Source of the DNA: Adiantum capillus-veneris | Lineage: Eukaryota; Streptophyta; Polypodiopsida; Polypodiales; Pteridaceae | Direction of reading: 5' to 3' | DNA length: 64,000 nt | NCBI GenBank assembly: GCA_014529385.2 | Contig: CM043953.1 | Coordinates: 112,038,549 to 112,102,548, forward strand | In this document: piece by piece, positions 32,164-43,526 of the stretch | How positions within the stretch are numbered: the first letter of the stretch is position 1 | How the letters are laid out: each line of letters begins with the position of its first letter | Made by a program: the position numbers and the translations under genes | Notes under the pieces: model-generated | What the model saw: only the letters and a program-made list of their open reading frames with translations | Databases searched by the model: none | What the model was told of the DNA's origin: nothing

Positions 32164-33531
32164 ATGGCTGACAACAACAACACAGATGTGTTCAAGATGT
32201 TTGCTGCTGAGGACAGGTTGGATGGGGACAACTACCCTATGTGGGCTTATATGATGCAACATGTTCTTGTGTCAAAGGGTGTCTAGAACATTGTGCGGGG
32301 CATTGATGCACGTCCTAGTTCTAAGGATGTAGGCGATGTTGAGGATGTTGCAGGTCTTGCTGCAAGGATTACAGCTGTTAGAGTTGTTTTGCCTACGGAA
32401 GAACAAGCTCGTTGGGATGTTAAGGATGCGCAGGCTCATGCATTGATTGGGTTGGCTGTGAAGTGCACCATTGTTCCTCACATCCGTTCAGCAAAATATG
32501 CAAAAAAAGCTTGGGATATTCTAGCAGGTCTTTATGCAAGCCGCAATGAGGCTAAAATTGCTTTGCTGCGTAAAGAGCTGGAGTCAAAGATTATGCATGA
32601 GGAAGATGATATGGACACTTTCCTTGCTAGTATCAAGGATATCAATGAGCAGCTTATTTCTACAGGTGAAGTCATTTCAAACAGTTCCCTTGTGCAGACT
32701 GTTCTTGATGCCTTACCAGATTCCTACCAGACTTTTGCTAGTACTTGGAGACTGATGACCCAAGGAAATCCTGAAGTTGTCAAGTTTGATGCATTATGCA
32801 CATTGCTGTTGCAAGAGTCACTTTCTAGAAAAAATAGGACTAGGCACCGTGCAGTTGAGCAGGCTTTTATTGCTTCTCAAAGAAAGGGTGGTAACAGTAA
32901 TGCGGCCACTTCTTATGGTTCTGCTACGAGTGGCAAAAATTCTATTCCTAATGCTTCTACTGGAAGTACTTCGTCTGGCAATTATGGTGATAAGGGAAAA
33001 AAGAAGATGCGTTGCCATTATTGTAAAGCTAATGATCACTTGATCAAGTTGTGTCCTAAGTTGAAGGCCAAAGAGGCTAAGAAGAAAGAGGGTGGTTTCA
33101 CTGCAAATGCTAGTTCCACTACAAATGCAGCCATTGTTGAGTCTTCTGTGAAAGGAGACTATGTTGCTGATGTTGATGCAGAATGGGCTTTTAGCGCAGA
33201 GTGCACTTACAATCCTACTGTCCATGATGCATGCTTGTCTTGTTGCAGATTCACATGTGTGGTATTTCGACAGTGGTGCTACAAAGCACATTACCTCACA
33301 TCGTGAATTGTTTACCTCTCTCGAGTATGTCCCTCATGGGAATTTAGTCACTTGTGCCAACAACGCCTCTTATCCAGTTTAGGGAGTTGGAAAGATTGTG
33401 CTCAGTGCTGCTAATGGCAGCTCCTTCACACTTGTTGATGCACTTTATGTACCTGGGATCAAGAAGAATCTCTTGTCTGTATCCGCACTTGCTAGACTTG
33501 GACTTGTAGTCAAATTTGTGGATGACAGATG
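32164..33531 (+). pseudogene. Gag and protease of outer copia
   Basis: Starts M-A-D-N-N-N-T-D-V at 32164. A TAG at 32284-32286 replaces the Trp of K-G-V-W. The capsid shows A-W-D-I-L-A-G-L-Y and L-Q-E-S-L-S-R. The knuckle is C-H-Y-C-K-A-N-D-H-L-I-K-L-C (CX2CX4HX4C). A frameshift near 33240 leads to the protease W-Y-F-D-S-G-A-T-K-H-I-T, intact in its D-S-G triplet, then a TAG in place of Gln at 33380. The frame is cut at V-D-D-R-C by the AGATG insertion site. Confidence 0.9.
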
Positions 33532-33852
33532 TGTAAAGAAAGAAGATGCAAGAGAGCTACACAAGACAAGCACAAAGCACACAGAGATGGAAAGCTTCTT
33601 CTCCTTCGTACAGAAAAGAGAGTACAAAATGACTAAGTGCTAAAACTGAAAAGTAGCACATATGTACATGCGGTCACTAAGTATGAACTCGCTAGAAGCG
33701 TACTAGGCTAGCACTATAAGTGTAGTCAAGCTGTAGAATCACTGGCAGAGATCCTCCGTGTCGGTCACCTAACGCGCCAGTGAGTAAATGTCGTAAGCGG
33801 CAAAGACCTGTAGTGGATTCCAGCTCAAGATGTAGAGCTCGACATTTCAACA
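33532..33852 (-). repeat. 3' LTR of nested copia
   Basis: 321 bp, TGTAAAGAAAG ... ATTTCAACA on the plus strand, followed by CTCCCCCTCC, the complement of the polypurine tract. Confidence 0.92.
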
Positions 33853-34639
33853 CTCCCCCTCCAGCTCTGCATGTCGCAGAGTCCAAGCATATTCCGAAAA
33901 CGTCGAAGCTTCTCAGCTCTGAGGGCCTTGGTAAAGATATCCGCTATCTGCTCCTCTATGCTGACGTAGACCAGGTTGATGTCGCCCGCCAACACTCGCT
34001 CTCCAACGTAGTGGTAATGGACCTCTATGTGCTTGGTCCTGGCATGGAACACTGGGTTCCTAGCCAACTGCATGCTGTTGAGGTTGTCATAATGGATGAC
34101 AATCTGCTGGTCCACCTGCACTCCCAAGTCCTCAAGTAATGTGCGTAGCCAAGCTACCTCGCACGCCGCAACTGCTGCACTTTGTACTCGGCCTCTGTGC
34201 TCGATAAAGCAACCGTAGGCTGCTTTTTGCTGCTCCAAGTAAAAGTAGCACTCCCAAAAGAGAACATGAAGCCACTCGTAGATCTCCTATCAACAATGCT
34301 ACCTACCCAATCTGCATTTGTACACCCATACAATGCTAATGGCGCATCTGCTGCATAAAACAATGCGTATTCAAGAGTCTCTTGCACATACTGAAGTGTG
34401 CGTAGTACTCCATCCAAATGTGGCTTCCTCGAAAGCTGCATGAACTGACTCTCCAAGCCTACTGTGTAGCTCAAGTCTGGCCTCGTGATAGTCAAGTAGA
34501 TTAGACTACCCACAATCTTCGTGTACATATTGACATCCTCAACAACATCACCCTTCTCTGCACTCAGCTTTGCATTCACATCCAAGGGAATAGAAATTGG
34601 CTTACAATCAGCTATACCATACTTTGACAACATGTCCAA
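33825..34639 (-). pseudogene. RT C-terminus and RNase H of nested copia
   Basis: 34639-34154 continues RT with I-V-G-S-L-I-Y-L-T-I-T-R-P-D-L and the RNase H start (D-W-V-G-S-I-V-D-R-R-S-T-S-G, S-S-T-E-A-E-Y). A frameshift near 34180 leads into 34238-33825 with V-A-W-L-R-T-L-L-E-D-L-G, the H-Y-D-N-L-N-S region, K-H-I-E-V-H-Y-H, and Q-I-A-D-I-F-T-K-A-L at the end. It ends next to the 3' LTR. Confidence 0.9.
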
Positions 34640-34645
34640 AGCATA

Positions 34646-36667
34646 TTATTTCTCTGACAGCCATACACCCTCTAGAGTCCTGATCACCTCAATACCAAGA
34701 AAGTAGCGCAACTCACCCAAATCTTCCATTTCAAACTCCCGTTTGAGAAGACCCTTCACATGGTCAATCTCCATAGCATTGTCACCCACAATAATAAGGT
34801 CATCTACATATATGGTAATGACCACAATCCCCACATCACTCTCACGTACATAGAGTGAATGATCAGCATGAGCTCTCCTAAACCCAATACTGACAAGATA
34901 CTTGGCAATCCTGTCATACCATGCTCTAGAGCCCTGCTTCAAACCATACAAAGCTTTGAGAAGTCTGCATATATAATCTGGGTAACTTGGATCGACATAA
35001 CCAGGTGGCTGATCCATATACACTTCCTCTTGCAACTCACCATTCAAGAAGGAATTCTTTACATACATTTGATGCATAATCCATCCTCTAGATGCAGCCA
35101 CTGCTATGACAGCTCTCATAGTCGTCATCTTTGCCAGTGGAGCAAAGGTCTCCTCATAGTCTATGCCATACGTCTGTGCATAACCTTTTCCAACCAGCCT
35201 TGCCTTGTGACGCTCAATGTTACCATCACCTTTATGCTTGGTTTTATACACCCATTTACAACCAATAGCTTTCTTGCCACTTGGAAATGGCACCAACTCC
35301 CATGTGTCGTTTTCTTCCAATGCAGCCATCTCTTCATTCATTGCATCATCCCAATGCACATTTCCAACTTCATCCTCAAAACATGTGGGCTCCACATCCT
35401 GTATCACCTTAGCCATGTAGGCTTGGTGATGCGCTAGATACCCATCATAAGTCAATTTTTGAACTGGATTTCTGACTCTGTTAGATCTGCGCGGTCCTGG
35501 GTCACTCCTTTGCCCTCTAGCATCTTCTTGTACTTTCCTTACACCACGTGTCCTGACAGCCCGAATTCCAAATTCCTCATCAAGACTTTGTTCAGAACCA
35601 TCTGAATCCGTGTCTACATGTGAAAAACCTGATGATGCATCACCCATAAAGGGAGGTTCATCAACCTTTTTCTTTCCTTTTCGTGATGCATTCCCTGTAC
35701 TTGCTGGTGGAGTAACCTGCGTACGTAGTCTACCATTCCATGGCTTCTCAGCAGAGCCACGAGAAGAAGACTCTTGTGGTCCACTCAAAACCTGTGACTG
35801 TGGTCTCACATTTTGTACAACCACATCATCTTTTACATCGGCCCCAATAGTGCCATGTGCATTACTGTACCACCTGCTCATCTCATCAAAGACTACATCT
35901 CTGCTCACTCGTAATTCTCGTGTAGTAGGATTGTAGCACCTGTACCCCTTTTGTTCAAGGGAATATCCCACAAGAATACATTTCTCTGCTTTAGGATCCA
36001 ATTTCCTACGCAACTCATCTGGTACATGCACGTAAGCTATGCAGCCAAAAACTTTCAAGTGTGCAAAATCAGGCTTTGTACCTGTAAACTTTTCCTCAGG
36101 TGTTATATCATGCAATTCAACTGTAGGTGTCCTTTTCATAATGTACACAGCTATATTTACAGCTTTATCCCAGAAATGATGAGGCATGTTCTTCTCATTC
36201 ATCAATGCACGTGCAACCTCTGCAATGTGCCTGTTTTTCCTTTCTGCGACCCCATTCTGCTGTGGAGTATATCTGCATGTAAACTGCCTGCGTATACCAT
36301 GCATTCGCACAAAATCTGAAAAATCATTAGAGAAGTACTCTCCCCCTCCATCTGACCTCAATGTCCTGATTTGCATATCTGTCTCCTTCTCAATCATGAC
36401 TTTGAAGTCCTGAAAGTGACCAAACACTTCACTTTTGTTACGCATGAAGTAGACCCATACATTCCTTGTATGGTCATCAATGAAAGAGACATAATACCTG
36501 CAACCATGTATACTTGCAGTATCGGTTGGACCCCAAACATCTGTGTGCACCACCTCAAGTGGACTTTTACATACATTGCGCTCATGTGGAAATGAGCCCT
36601 TTGACTGTTTTCCAAACTGGCATGCTGCACACACTTTATGCATACCATCCACCTTGAATTTGGGCAA
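34646..36667 (-). pseudogene. Integrase and reverse transcriptase of nested copia
   Basis: A 673-residue open segment. Integrase: zinc-binding C-A-A-C, first Asp in H-T-D-V-W-G-P, second Asp in R-S-D-G-G-G-E-Y, Glu in N-G-V-A-E-R-K-N-R. RT: G-C-K-W-V-Y-K-T-K, F-A-P-L-A-K-M-T-T, L-Y-G-L-K-Q-G-S-R-A-W-Y and the catalytic Y-V-D-D-L-I. Upstream it is separated from gag by stops near 36686 and 36868. It ends at a TAA that replaces Gln in S-E-K-Q-Y. All catalytic residues are still visible. Confidence 0.93.
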
Positions 36668-36865
36668 ACCTTTTACAATCTGTTATTATTGCATGTTGCG
36701 CAATCTCTGCTCATTGACATGGCCAATGCGTTTGTGCCAAATGTCAACATCAGCCACAACACCTGTGCCTTGTGCAAATAATGTAGCTTTTACCTCAGGC
36801 ATGTCTACATTCAGCGTAAACAGTCTGCCCACACATTTTCCCTCTCTGATCAGCTTACAACCATT

Positions 36866-38173
36866 CTAGAAATCTTCTACATAACATCCATTTGGATTGA
36901 AGTGAACCTGCAAACCCTGCTCAGCCATTTGTCCAACAGAAACAAGATTCTTTGTAATGTTTGGGACTCGAAGTACATCTGCTAAGTACTTTGATTTCCC
37001 ACTCTTCGTATTTAGAGGTGTGTCCCCTACATGAGCAATGGGGTGAGCTGTGTCATCTCCTGTCTGCACATAGCCTGACACATCTGGTTTGCGCATATCT
37101 CTAAACCACTCTCCACAAGACGTCATGTGAGTAGAGGCACCCGAATCCACATACCAAACATCATCTTGGGTGGAATTCTCTGCAGTCATTGTATTCATTA
37201 CATGCTGCATAACAAACATGCGCTCATTTTTGTTGTCATCTACATCTCTGCTAGTAGATGCATAGTTGCCCTGTTCTCTCTTTCCACTTTCTTTTCCCTT
37301 TGGACAGTCACGTGACATGTGACCTCTTTCACCACAAGTCCAACATTCTCTGCTATCTAGAGTATGTTGCTGCCTGCTTGATCCTGCACCACGACCTCTT
37401 TGACTCCCCCTGCCTTGAGACTGGTTTCCCCTGCCACTTGTATTGTTTTGATTTGATTGACCTTCTTGAAATTGGCCCCTGCAACCCCTAGGGCCTCGAC
37501 TACGACCTCTACCTCTACCTCTGTTGGAGTTACAATAGAAGGCCTGTTCAGAATTATTTCTGCCATGAGAAGAAGATGTGTCAAGGTTCTTCTCCTCAAG
37601 AATAAGCATATAAATCAAATCTTGGAACACGGGGATGTCGTCTCTTGTATTCATGGAAGACCTAAAATGTACATACTCATCTCCTAGACCATCCAAGCAT
37701 GCACGGACAATGTCATCGTCTTCCACTGAGACTTTAATAGATCCAAGAGCCTCGCTGATACTCTTGATCTTCAAAGCATAATCATTGATGGAGAGGTTGT
37801 TCCTCTTAACCTGATTTAGCTCCGACTTTAGTTGAAGCTTCCTGGCCTTGGTGTTCACTTCGAACACACTGCCTAAGTTTTTCCATGCAATGGCGGGGGT
37901 TTCAGCATCCTGTAGATAGCCCATCATGCCATCTATGATGCTTATAGAAAGCCAATACATCAGTTTGCTCTGGCCTTGTTGCCAGTCCCTCAAAGATTTT
38001 CTTTGTTCTGCTGTAGCATTTGCCTCGGGAATCTCTGGTTTCTTTTCATTGTCTCCTTCTACATAGTCCCAATAAACTTTTCCTTTTAGAAAATTTGTTC
38101 TTCTGAACTTCCATGCAGGGTAGTTATTTTTCTCAAGCTTCTCAGTGACAATATGCCTGAAACCGTCAGACAT
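36866..38173 (-). pseudogene. Gag and protease of nested copia
   Basis: 435 residues from ATG 38173. The capsid (UBN2-type) has Y-P-A-W-K-F-R and L-S-I-N-D-Y-A-L-K-I-K-S-I. An Arg/Gly-rich basic region follows, then the knuckle C-W-T-C-G-E-R-G-H-M-S-R-D-C (CX2CX4HX4C), and the protease V-W-Y-V-D-S-G-A-S-T-H-M-T. It ends at a TAG in place of Gln (E-D-F-*-N-G-C). This single change splits gag-PR from integrase. Confidence 0.92.
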
Positions 38174-38473
38174 CTTGAAGCACTAAGACAAAATAGCTGC
38201 AATCTGCAAAAACCTGCAAATCTGCTGAACCTGCTATCGTGGTACCTGTAACGCTTTCTACACTCAACGAGTGTCCACAATCAAGCGTACATACAACCAC
38301 TGTACTTGTACAGTAAATCTCTGTGTACTGCACTTTGGAGACCTCTTCAAAAACTTGTACGAAAAACCCCTAAAATGTTTTCCATTGCGCGGGGCGCCTT
38401 CAGCATCTGGTCGTGGATTGCGAACGAAGGGATTGTGATGCTCTTGCTCTCTTAGCCTCTCTTGCTTGCACCA

Positions 38474-38485
38474 GGCTCTGATACC
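38474..38485 (-). promoter_or_regulatory. Primer binding site of nested copia
   Basis: Minus strand TGGTATCAGAGC, a perfect initiator tRNA-Met complement, directly adjoining the LTR. Confidence 0.92.
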
Positions 38486-38809
38486 ATGTAAAGAAATAGG
38501 ATGCAAGAGAGCTACACAAGACAAGCACAAAGGACACAGATATGGAAAGCTTCTTCTCCTTCGTACAGAAAATAGAGTACAAAATGACTAAGTGCTAAAA
38601 CTGAAAAGTAGCACATATGTACATGCGGTCACTAAGTGTGAACTCGCTAGAAGCGTACTAGGCTGGCACTATAAGTGTAGTGGAGCTATAGAATCCGTCT
38701 TGTAGAGATCCTCCGTGTCGGTCACCTAATGCGCCAGTGAGTAAATGTCGTAAGCGGCCAAGACCTGTCATGGATGCCAACTCAAGATCTAGAGCTTGAC
38801 ATCTCAACA
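38486..38809 (-). repeat. 5' LTR of nested copia
   Basis: 324 bp, TGTAAAGAAATAGG ... ATCTCAACA on the plus strand, followed by the AGATG duplication. Confidence 0.92.
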
Positions 38810-39869
38810 AGATGTACAGTTCATGATCTTAGTTTTGGTGATGAAATTGTTGCATCTGGTCTTTTGTGCCGTGGGCTGTATAAGCTCACTTTGTATGACA
38901 AGTGTGGACAAAATTTTGCAAATGTTGTTGCAGATTCAAGGGCTATTTAGAATACAAAACTTTGGCATGCACGTTTTGGTCATATGAATTTTGCCAGTTT
39001 GCTTCGTTTGCAGAAATCTGAGATGGTTGCTTCTTTTCCGCCTCTTGAAGCACCTGTCAAACATGTTTGTGATGGCTATATTTTGGGTAAGATGCAGCGT
39101 TCTAAGTTTCCAAAGGATGGTTCAATTCGGGCCACTCAATTCGGGCCACATGCAGGTTGCAGCTTGCGCATAGTGATGTTTGTGGGCCCATGCAAACTCC
39201 ATCCTTGGGCAATTACCTGTATTTCGTGAATTTCATTGATGATTACTCCAGGCATGCATGGGTATTTCCGCTTAAAGAGAAGTCCGAAGTTTTTATGTGC
39301 TTCAAACAATTTCCGGCTATGGCTGAAAATGCCTCGAAATGTACTATGGGCACCCTCTGTTCCGATCGAGGGGGGGAGTATATGTCTCATGAATTTAATG
39401 CATTTCTGGCTAGTCGTGGGATAAAACACTAATGTACAGTGCCTTATAAAGCTCAGCAAAATGGTGTTGCTGAGAGGAAAAACAGGTCACTGACGGAAAT
39501 GGCACGATGTATGGTCAAACGTCAAGCTTTTCCGCATTCTTTTTTGCTTGAGGCCATCATGTGTGCCACTTATGTACTTAACAGGTGTCCTACAAAAGCT
39601 TTGCAGTCTATTACTCCATATGAAGCATGGCATGATAGAAAGCCTTCTATTGAGCACATGCGTGTTTTTGGTTGTTTGGAATATGCTTTGGTGCCACAGG
39701 TGCAGCGCAGAAAATTGGTTGATAAGGCTGTCAAATGTATTTTTGTTGGTTAAAGTGCTGAAAGCAAAGGTTACAGGGTGTATCATCCACAAACAAAACG
39801 TATTCTCGTTTCTCGGGATGTTGTGTTTGTGGAAGATTCTGTTCAGCCCTTGCTGACATTTATGACACT
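38810..39869 (+). pseudogene. GAG-pre-integrase and integrase of outer copia
   Basis: After the nested element the outer frame resumes with L-Y-K-L-T and W-H-A-R-F-G-H-M-N (GAG-pre-integrase). A frameshift near 39130 leads to integrase: H-S-D-V-C-G-P-M (first Asp), F-I-D-D-Y-S-R, C-S-D-R-G-G-E-Y (second Asp), N-G-V-A-E-R-K-N-R (Glu). Stops at 38950, 39430 and 39751 replace residues that are normally Gln or Tyr. Confidence 0.9.
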
Positions 39870-41708
39870 TTGTTGTCTCTTTTTAGTGGTGGAAATACGA
39901 ATGTAAGTTCCAATGAGGCAAATGTACAGCCTATGGGGGTTTCTGAAAATGTTTTAGATCAGCCTATTACTGATGCAGATGTACATGATGTACTTGATGA
40001 GGAAAGGGCTGAAAATGAGCAGGCTAGAGGTATGCCAAAATGGTTGGTGCACACTTTGCGTGACAGTAAATTGGATGCACCTTTGTCTAGTTGTACTCGT
40101 TCAGGCTCTCACCATGCATCTTATGCATCACATTGTTATGCTTTGGCGGTGTCTAGCTTACATGATGTTGAGGAGCCTCTGTCTTTTGATGAAGCACAGA
40201 ATTCAAAAAATTGGATGGCTGCCATGCAATCAGAATATGATGCACTTATAGAAAATGACACATGGACTTTATGTGATTTGCCTCCTGGCAAAAAGGCCAT
40301 TGGTGCGAAGTGGGTTTACAAGTTGAAACGCAAGCCGGATGGTGAGATCGATTGCCATAAGGCTCGACTTGTTGCAAAGGGTTATGCACAACAGAAAGGC
40401 ATAGATTATGAAGAGACTTTTGCTCCCACTTGTCTTATGACTACTGTGCATTTTCTATGTGCATTGGTAGCTCATTTTGGTTGGGATGTACATCAACCAG
40501 ACATTGTTACTGCTTTCTTGAATGGTGACATATTTGAGGAAGTTTATGTAACGCAGCCTCGCAGTTTTGTCATAAAAGGACAAGAGGACAAAGTGTGCAA
40601 ATGTAACAAGGCTTTGTATGGGTTGAAGCAATCTCCTCGTGCTTGGTATGAGAAAGCTGACATTCATTTGGTCAAACAAGGCTTTCGTAACAGTCCAACA
40701 GAAAGCACATTGTATATAAAGCGTGAGGGTGATGTACTTCTCATTGTGGTTCTTTATGTTGATGATTTGGTGATCACTGGACCAAATGAGAGACACATTG
40801 CTGAATTTAAGACTGATTTGAATGCTACTTTCAAGATGAAAGATTTGGGCCTGTTGCATCATTACTTGGGTATACAGTTGAAGCAGTGTGATGGTGGTAT
40901 TGCCTTGTGTCAAAAAGGTTACATAGAGACATTGCTATGTAAGTTTGGACTTGAGGATTGCAAACCTATTGCCACTCCCATGGAAACACGTTTGAAGTTG
41001 AGTCTACATGATGCTGGCGATCCTGCGGATGTCACTCTTTACCAAACTGCTGCTGGCTGCCTCATTTATGTATGCAACATGAGGCCGGATATTCAGTTTG
41101 CAGTCTCACAGGTCAGCAAATTTATGCATAGCCCAGGGTCTAAGCATTGGCAGGCTGTCAAGAGAATTTTCCGCTACCTTAGTGGCACTTTACATCTTGG
41201 CTTGTTTTATCCAAAGGGGGAATCATTGCCGCCAGACTTACATACTGTTTCGGGCTCAGATTGGGCTGGTTGTTTTGACACGCGAGTGTCCACAAGTGGT
41301 TTTTGTTTCATGCTTGGCAGTTCATGTATATCATGGTTGAGCAAGAAGAAACCTACAGTGGCCACTTCGAGTTGTGAGGCTGAGTACAAGGCAGTCTTCA
41401 TAGCTACGGTTGAGTGTGTATGGCTCAAACGCCTTATGGCTGATTTGGGTGTTGGACAGGACACTGCCAACACTATCTACACTGACAGTCAGAGCGCATT
41501 GGCAATTGCGAGGAACCCAGTTTTTCATGCTCCCACAAAGCACATTGAGGTGCATTACCACTATGTCAGGGAGAGGATCTCAGCAGGAGAGATCAGCTTG
41601 GCTTATGTGCCAACACAGGACAACCTTGCGGATCTTTTCACAAAGTCATTGTCTCATGAGAAGCTTGAAGCTTTCCGCAAAGCTTTGGGCTTACTCCCCT
41701 TGGACTAA
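39870..41708 (+). CDS. Reverse transcriptase and RNase H of outer copia, open reading frame
   Basis: A 612-residue uninterrupted segment. RT shows W-V-Y-K-L-K-R-K-P-D-G, L-V-A-K-G-Y-A-Q-Q-K-G-I-D-Y, A-L-Y-G-L-K-Q-S-P-R-A-W-Y and Y-V-D-D-L-V-I-T-G. RNase H shows S-D-W-A-G, S-T-S-G-F, S-S-C-E-A-E-Y and Y-T-D-S-Q-S-A. It ends L-A-D-L-F-T-K-S-L-S-H and a stop 75 bp before the 3' LTR. The first Met is inside pol, not a true start. The domain keeps its catalytic residues although the upstream frame is broken. Confidence 0.92.
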   Translation: MLSLFSGGNTNVSSNEANVQPMGVSENVLDQPITDADVHDVLDEERAENEQARGMPKWLVHTLRDSKLDAPLSSCTRSGSHHASYASHCYALAVSSLHDVEEPLSFDEAQNSKNWMAAMQSEYDALIENDTWTLCDLPPGKKAIGAKWVYKLKRKPDGEIDCHKARLVAKGYAQQKGIDYEETFAPTCLMTTVHFLCALVAHFGWDVHQPDIVTAFLNGDIFEEVYVTQPRSFVIKGQEDKVCKCNKALYGLKQSPRAWYEKADIHLVKQGFRNSPTESTLYIKREGDVLLIVVLYVDDLVITGPNERHIAEFKTDLNATFKMKDLGLLHHYLGIQLKQCDGGIALCQKGYIETLLCKFGLEDCKPIATPMETRLKLSLHDAGDPADVTLYQTAAGCLIYVCNMRPDIQFAVSQVSKFMHSPGSKHWQAVKRIFRYLSGTLHLGLFYPKGESLPPDLHTVSGSDWAGCFDTRVSTSGFCFMLGSSCISWLSKKKPTVATSSCEAEYKAVFIATVECVWLKRLMADLGVGQDTANTIYTDSQSALAIARNPVFHAPTKHIEVHYHYVRERISAGEISLAYVPTQDNLADLFTKSLSHEKLEAFRKALGLLPLD

Positions 41709-41773
41709 TCCTGTCCTCACAGCATGGCACTTCCCTTTACTCATGTACCAGCTCTCGTTCACCGCATCACTCC

Positions 41774-41783
41774 AGGGGGGGTT
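41774..41783 (+). promoter_or_regulatory. Polypurine tract of outer copia
   Basis: AGGGGGGGTT directly before TGTTACCATATACATGTGG, the LTR start. Confidence 0.7.
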
Positions 41784-41830
41784 TGTTACCATATACATGT
41801 GGTAGTGATGTGTGTGAACACACTAGGACG
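41784..41830 (+). repeat. 3' LTR start of outer copia (match ends early)
   Basis: Matches the 5' LTR for about 28 bp, then an inserted GTGTG and AACACACT, after which the two diverge completely. Either the 5' LTR lost material or the 3' LTR is interrupted. Confidence 0.6.
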
Positions 41831-43140
41831 GTCGGGGCATTTTTTCCCTCTTTAGGAGGTTTTTTCCCCCGTGCATTGTATAAAGCCAACTTGTTATGAA
41901 TTTCATTGAGTTTTTTCTCAATTTAGCAAGTATGATGCATGCCTTGCCCAATGAAGGAGGATAAACACCCATATTTTTCCCTACTCTATATCCCTAGTAT
42001 AACAAACCAACTCATTCACATCACTACATCAAGATCATAGATCAGCTGCAAGAATACTATGACCAAAGCAAAGTAGAGTGGGTAGCCTATAAAAATATTC
42101 AAAATGAGGGCGAGGAAAATTGAATTGAGAGCCATCTTGCAACCTTTTATAAGTAATATGTATCAATGGAGAAATCAAATTTTCCAACTGATGAAAATCA
42201 ACAATGAGCTGCTACAACTGCCGGTTGGAGCTTCCAAGACTCTAGAGAAAGAATTGGCCACCAGAAAGACTACGTCACAACCTCATTTAAGGGAGATGGA
42301 TGAAGTCCTCTTCGAAGCCAGAATCAGAGTCAGCAAACGGCTACATGAAAGGTGGATTTGTATTGCTTTATAGTGTCATAACCTGGCCAAGGCTAGGCTA
42401 AGCAGGGGCATACAAACTCTATATGAATGATGTTGATACCAAGATCTAGGATCTCTCAATGGCTTATGAAATGGATATGATGCTCAGAGGAAGAAGTTGC
42501 TAGAGACAAAATCTGTTTACTTGTTGATTTAGAAGGAGAATACTGGTAGCAATGTTCAAGTTGGGGGCCAAAACCTACCCATTTAGGCTCCACCCATGGT
42601 CATCTGGAAACATACAAGGAAGAAGGATCTAGATAGAAGGAAACAATGACGTCCACTTATTGTTCAGATATGCAATCTAGTGCACAAGCACAGAGAACTG
42701 AGAGGCCTAACCTCAGCTAGCAAGAAGTAAGGTGCACCTAGTCCAACTTGAGATCAATCCTCCCAAAAGAGCGAGCAGGAAGGAAATTGGACGGATTCAA
42801 ATCCATTATCTCAAGATATCAGTCATTTTTAGCTACACATATGAAATTTTTGAAATATCCCAAAAATTAAAAAATGTAGACAATGGGAATAGTAGTCCCG
42901 AATACTGACTAGTTGCGAAATTGATAAATAGAGATCCCAATTACTACGGTAACTGCACAATGGACAATCAATCAAAGACAGCTCAACAATTATAAATAGG
43001 GACCATTACTCATTTGACGCGATCTATTGTATCTATTTTCATATATTTCTACTCTTGGAGCAAGTCGTGCTCTTCTATTCTTTTGTCATCTTTGGGGGGG
43101 GGGGGAGCTACTTAATAATTATGTGACTATCACGTGAGTA
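41831..43140 (+). other. Unclassified segment with a coiled-coil-like ORF and G-tract
   Basis: An open frame at 42104-42373 (89 aa) is rich in charged and aliphatic residues and looks helical, with upstream similarity of style (Q-L-Q-E-Y-Y-D-Q-S-K) in another frame. A run of 12 G at 43094-43105 resembles a polypurine tract. It may be a third, very decayed CC-family copy, but no shared motif with 15.3 or 48.8 kb was confirmed. Confidence 0.3.
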
Positions 43141-43526
43141 CAGCACAAGGGGCTACATATAGAAGGGTATCATAAAATGGGAATAGGAAAAACAATTTAC
43201 AAATTGAGTACAAAAAGGGGGTATTTCATTTTTCAAAAATTTACAGACAAGAAAATTTATAATTAATCCTTGAATGTATGCAATATACACAATTTATACA
43301 TAGCCACCCCCTCAAGTTTGTCATTAAGCTCAAAGAATCTTTTGGCTCATTTTATTGTACTCATTACCAACTGTACTTATTTGAATATACACTCAAATTT
43401 GAGTACCAATCTTGTATTTCCATTCCATTTCTCTTTTATAAGATATGTTGTATGAATTTTGCTTGCTTGAGCTTGTTAAACTTACTCTATTAACTCAACT
43501 TGGAATAGCTATCAAAAGTGACCAGA

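Larger units (their letters stand above)
33532..38809 (-). mobile_element. Nested Ty1/copia retrotransposon with both LTRs and target duplication
   Basis: LTRs 33532-33852 and 38486-38809, both TG...CA. The target duplication AGATG is at 33527-33531 and 38810-38814. The PBS and polypurine tract are in the right places for the minus strand. Gag and pol have only a handful of stops and one or two frameshifts. The LTRs differ at a number of sites, so the insertion is not recent. It interrupts the outer copia between protease and integrase. Confidence 0.95.
31693..41830 (+). mobile_element. Ty1/copia retrotransposon (outer), split by a nested copia
   Basis: 5' LTR 31693-31801, PBS 31804, gag from 32164, protease to 33526, then a 5.3 kb nested insertion, then GAG-pre-integrase, integrase, RT and RNase H to 41708, polypurine tract and 3' LTR start at 41784. 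The order gag-PR-IN-RT-RH is diagnostic of Ty1/copia. Several single stops and a few frameshifts inactivate it. Confidence 0.92.

Noticed and set aside
34859-35437. Plus-strand 192-residue frame within the nested copia
   Set aside because: Opposite-strand shadow of an unmistakable copia reverse transcriptase.
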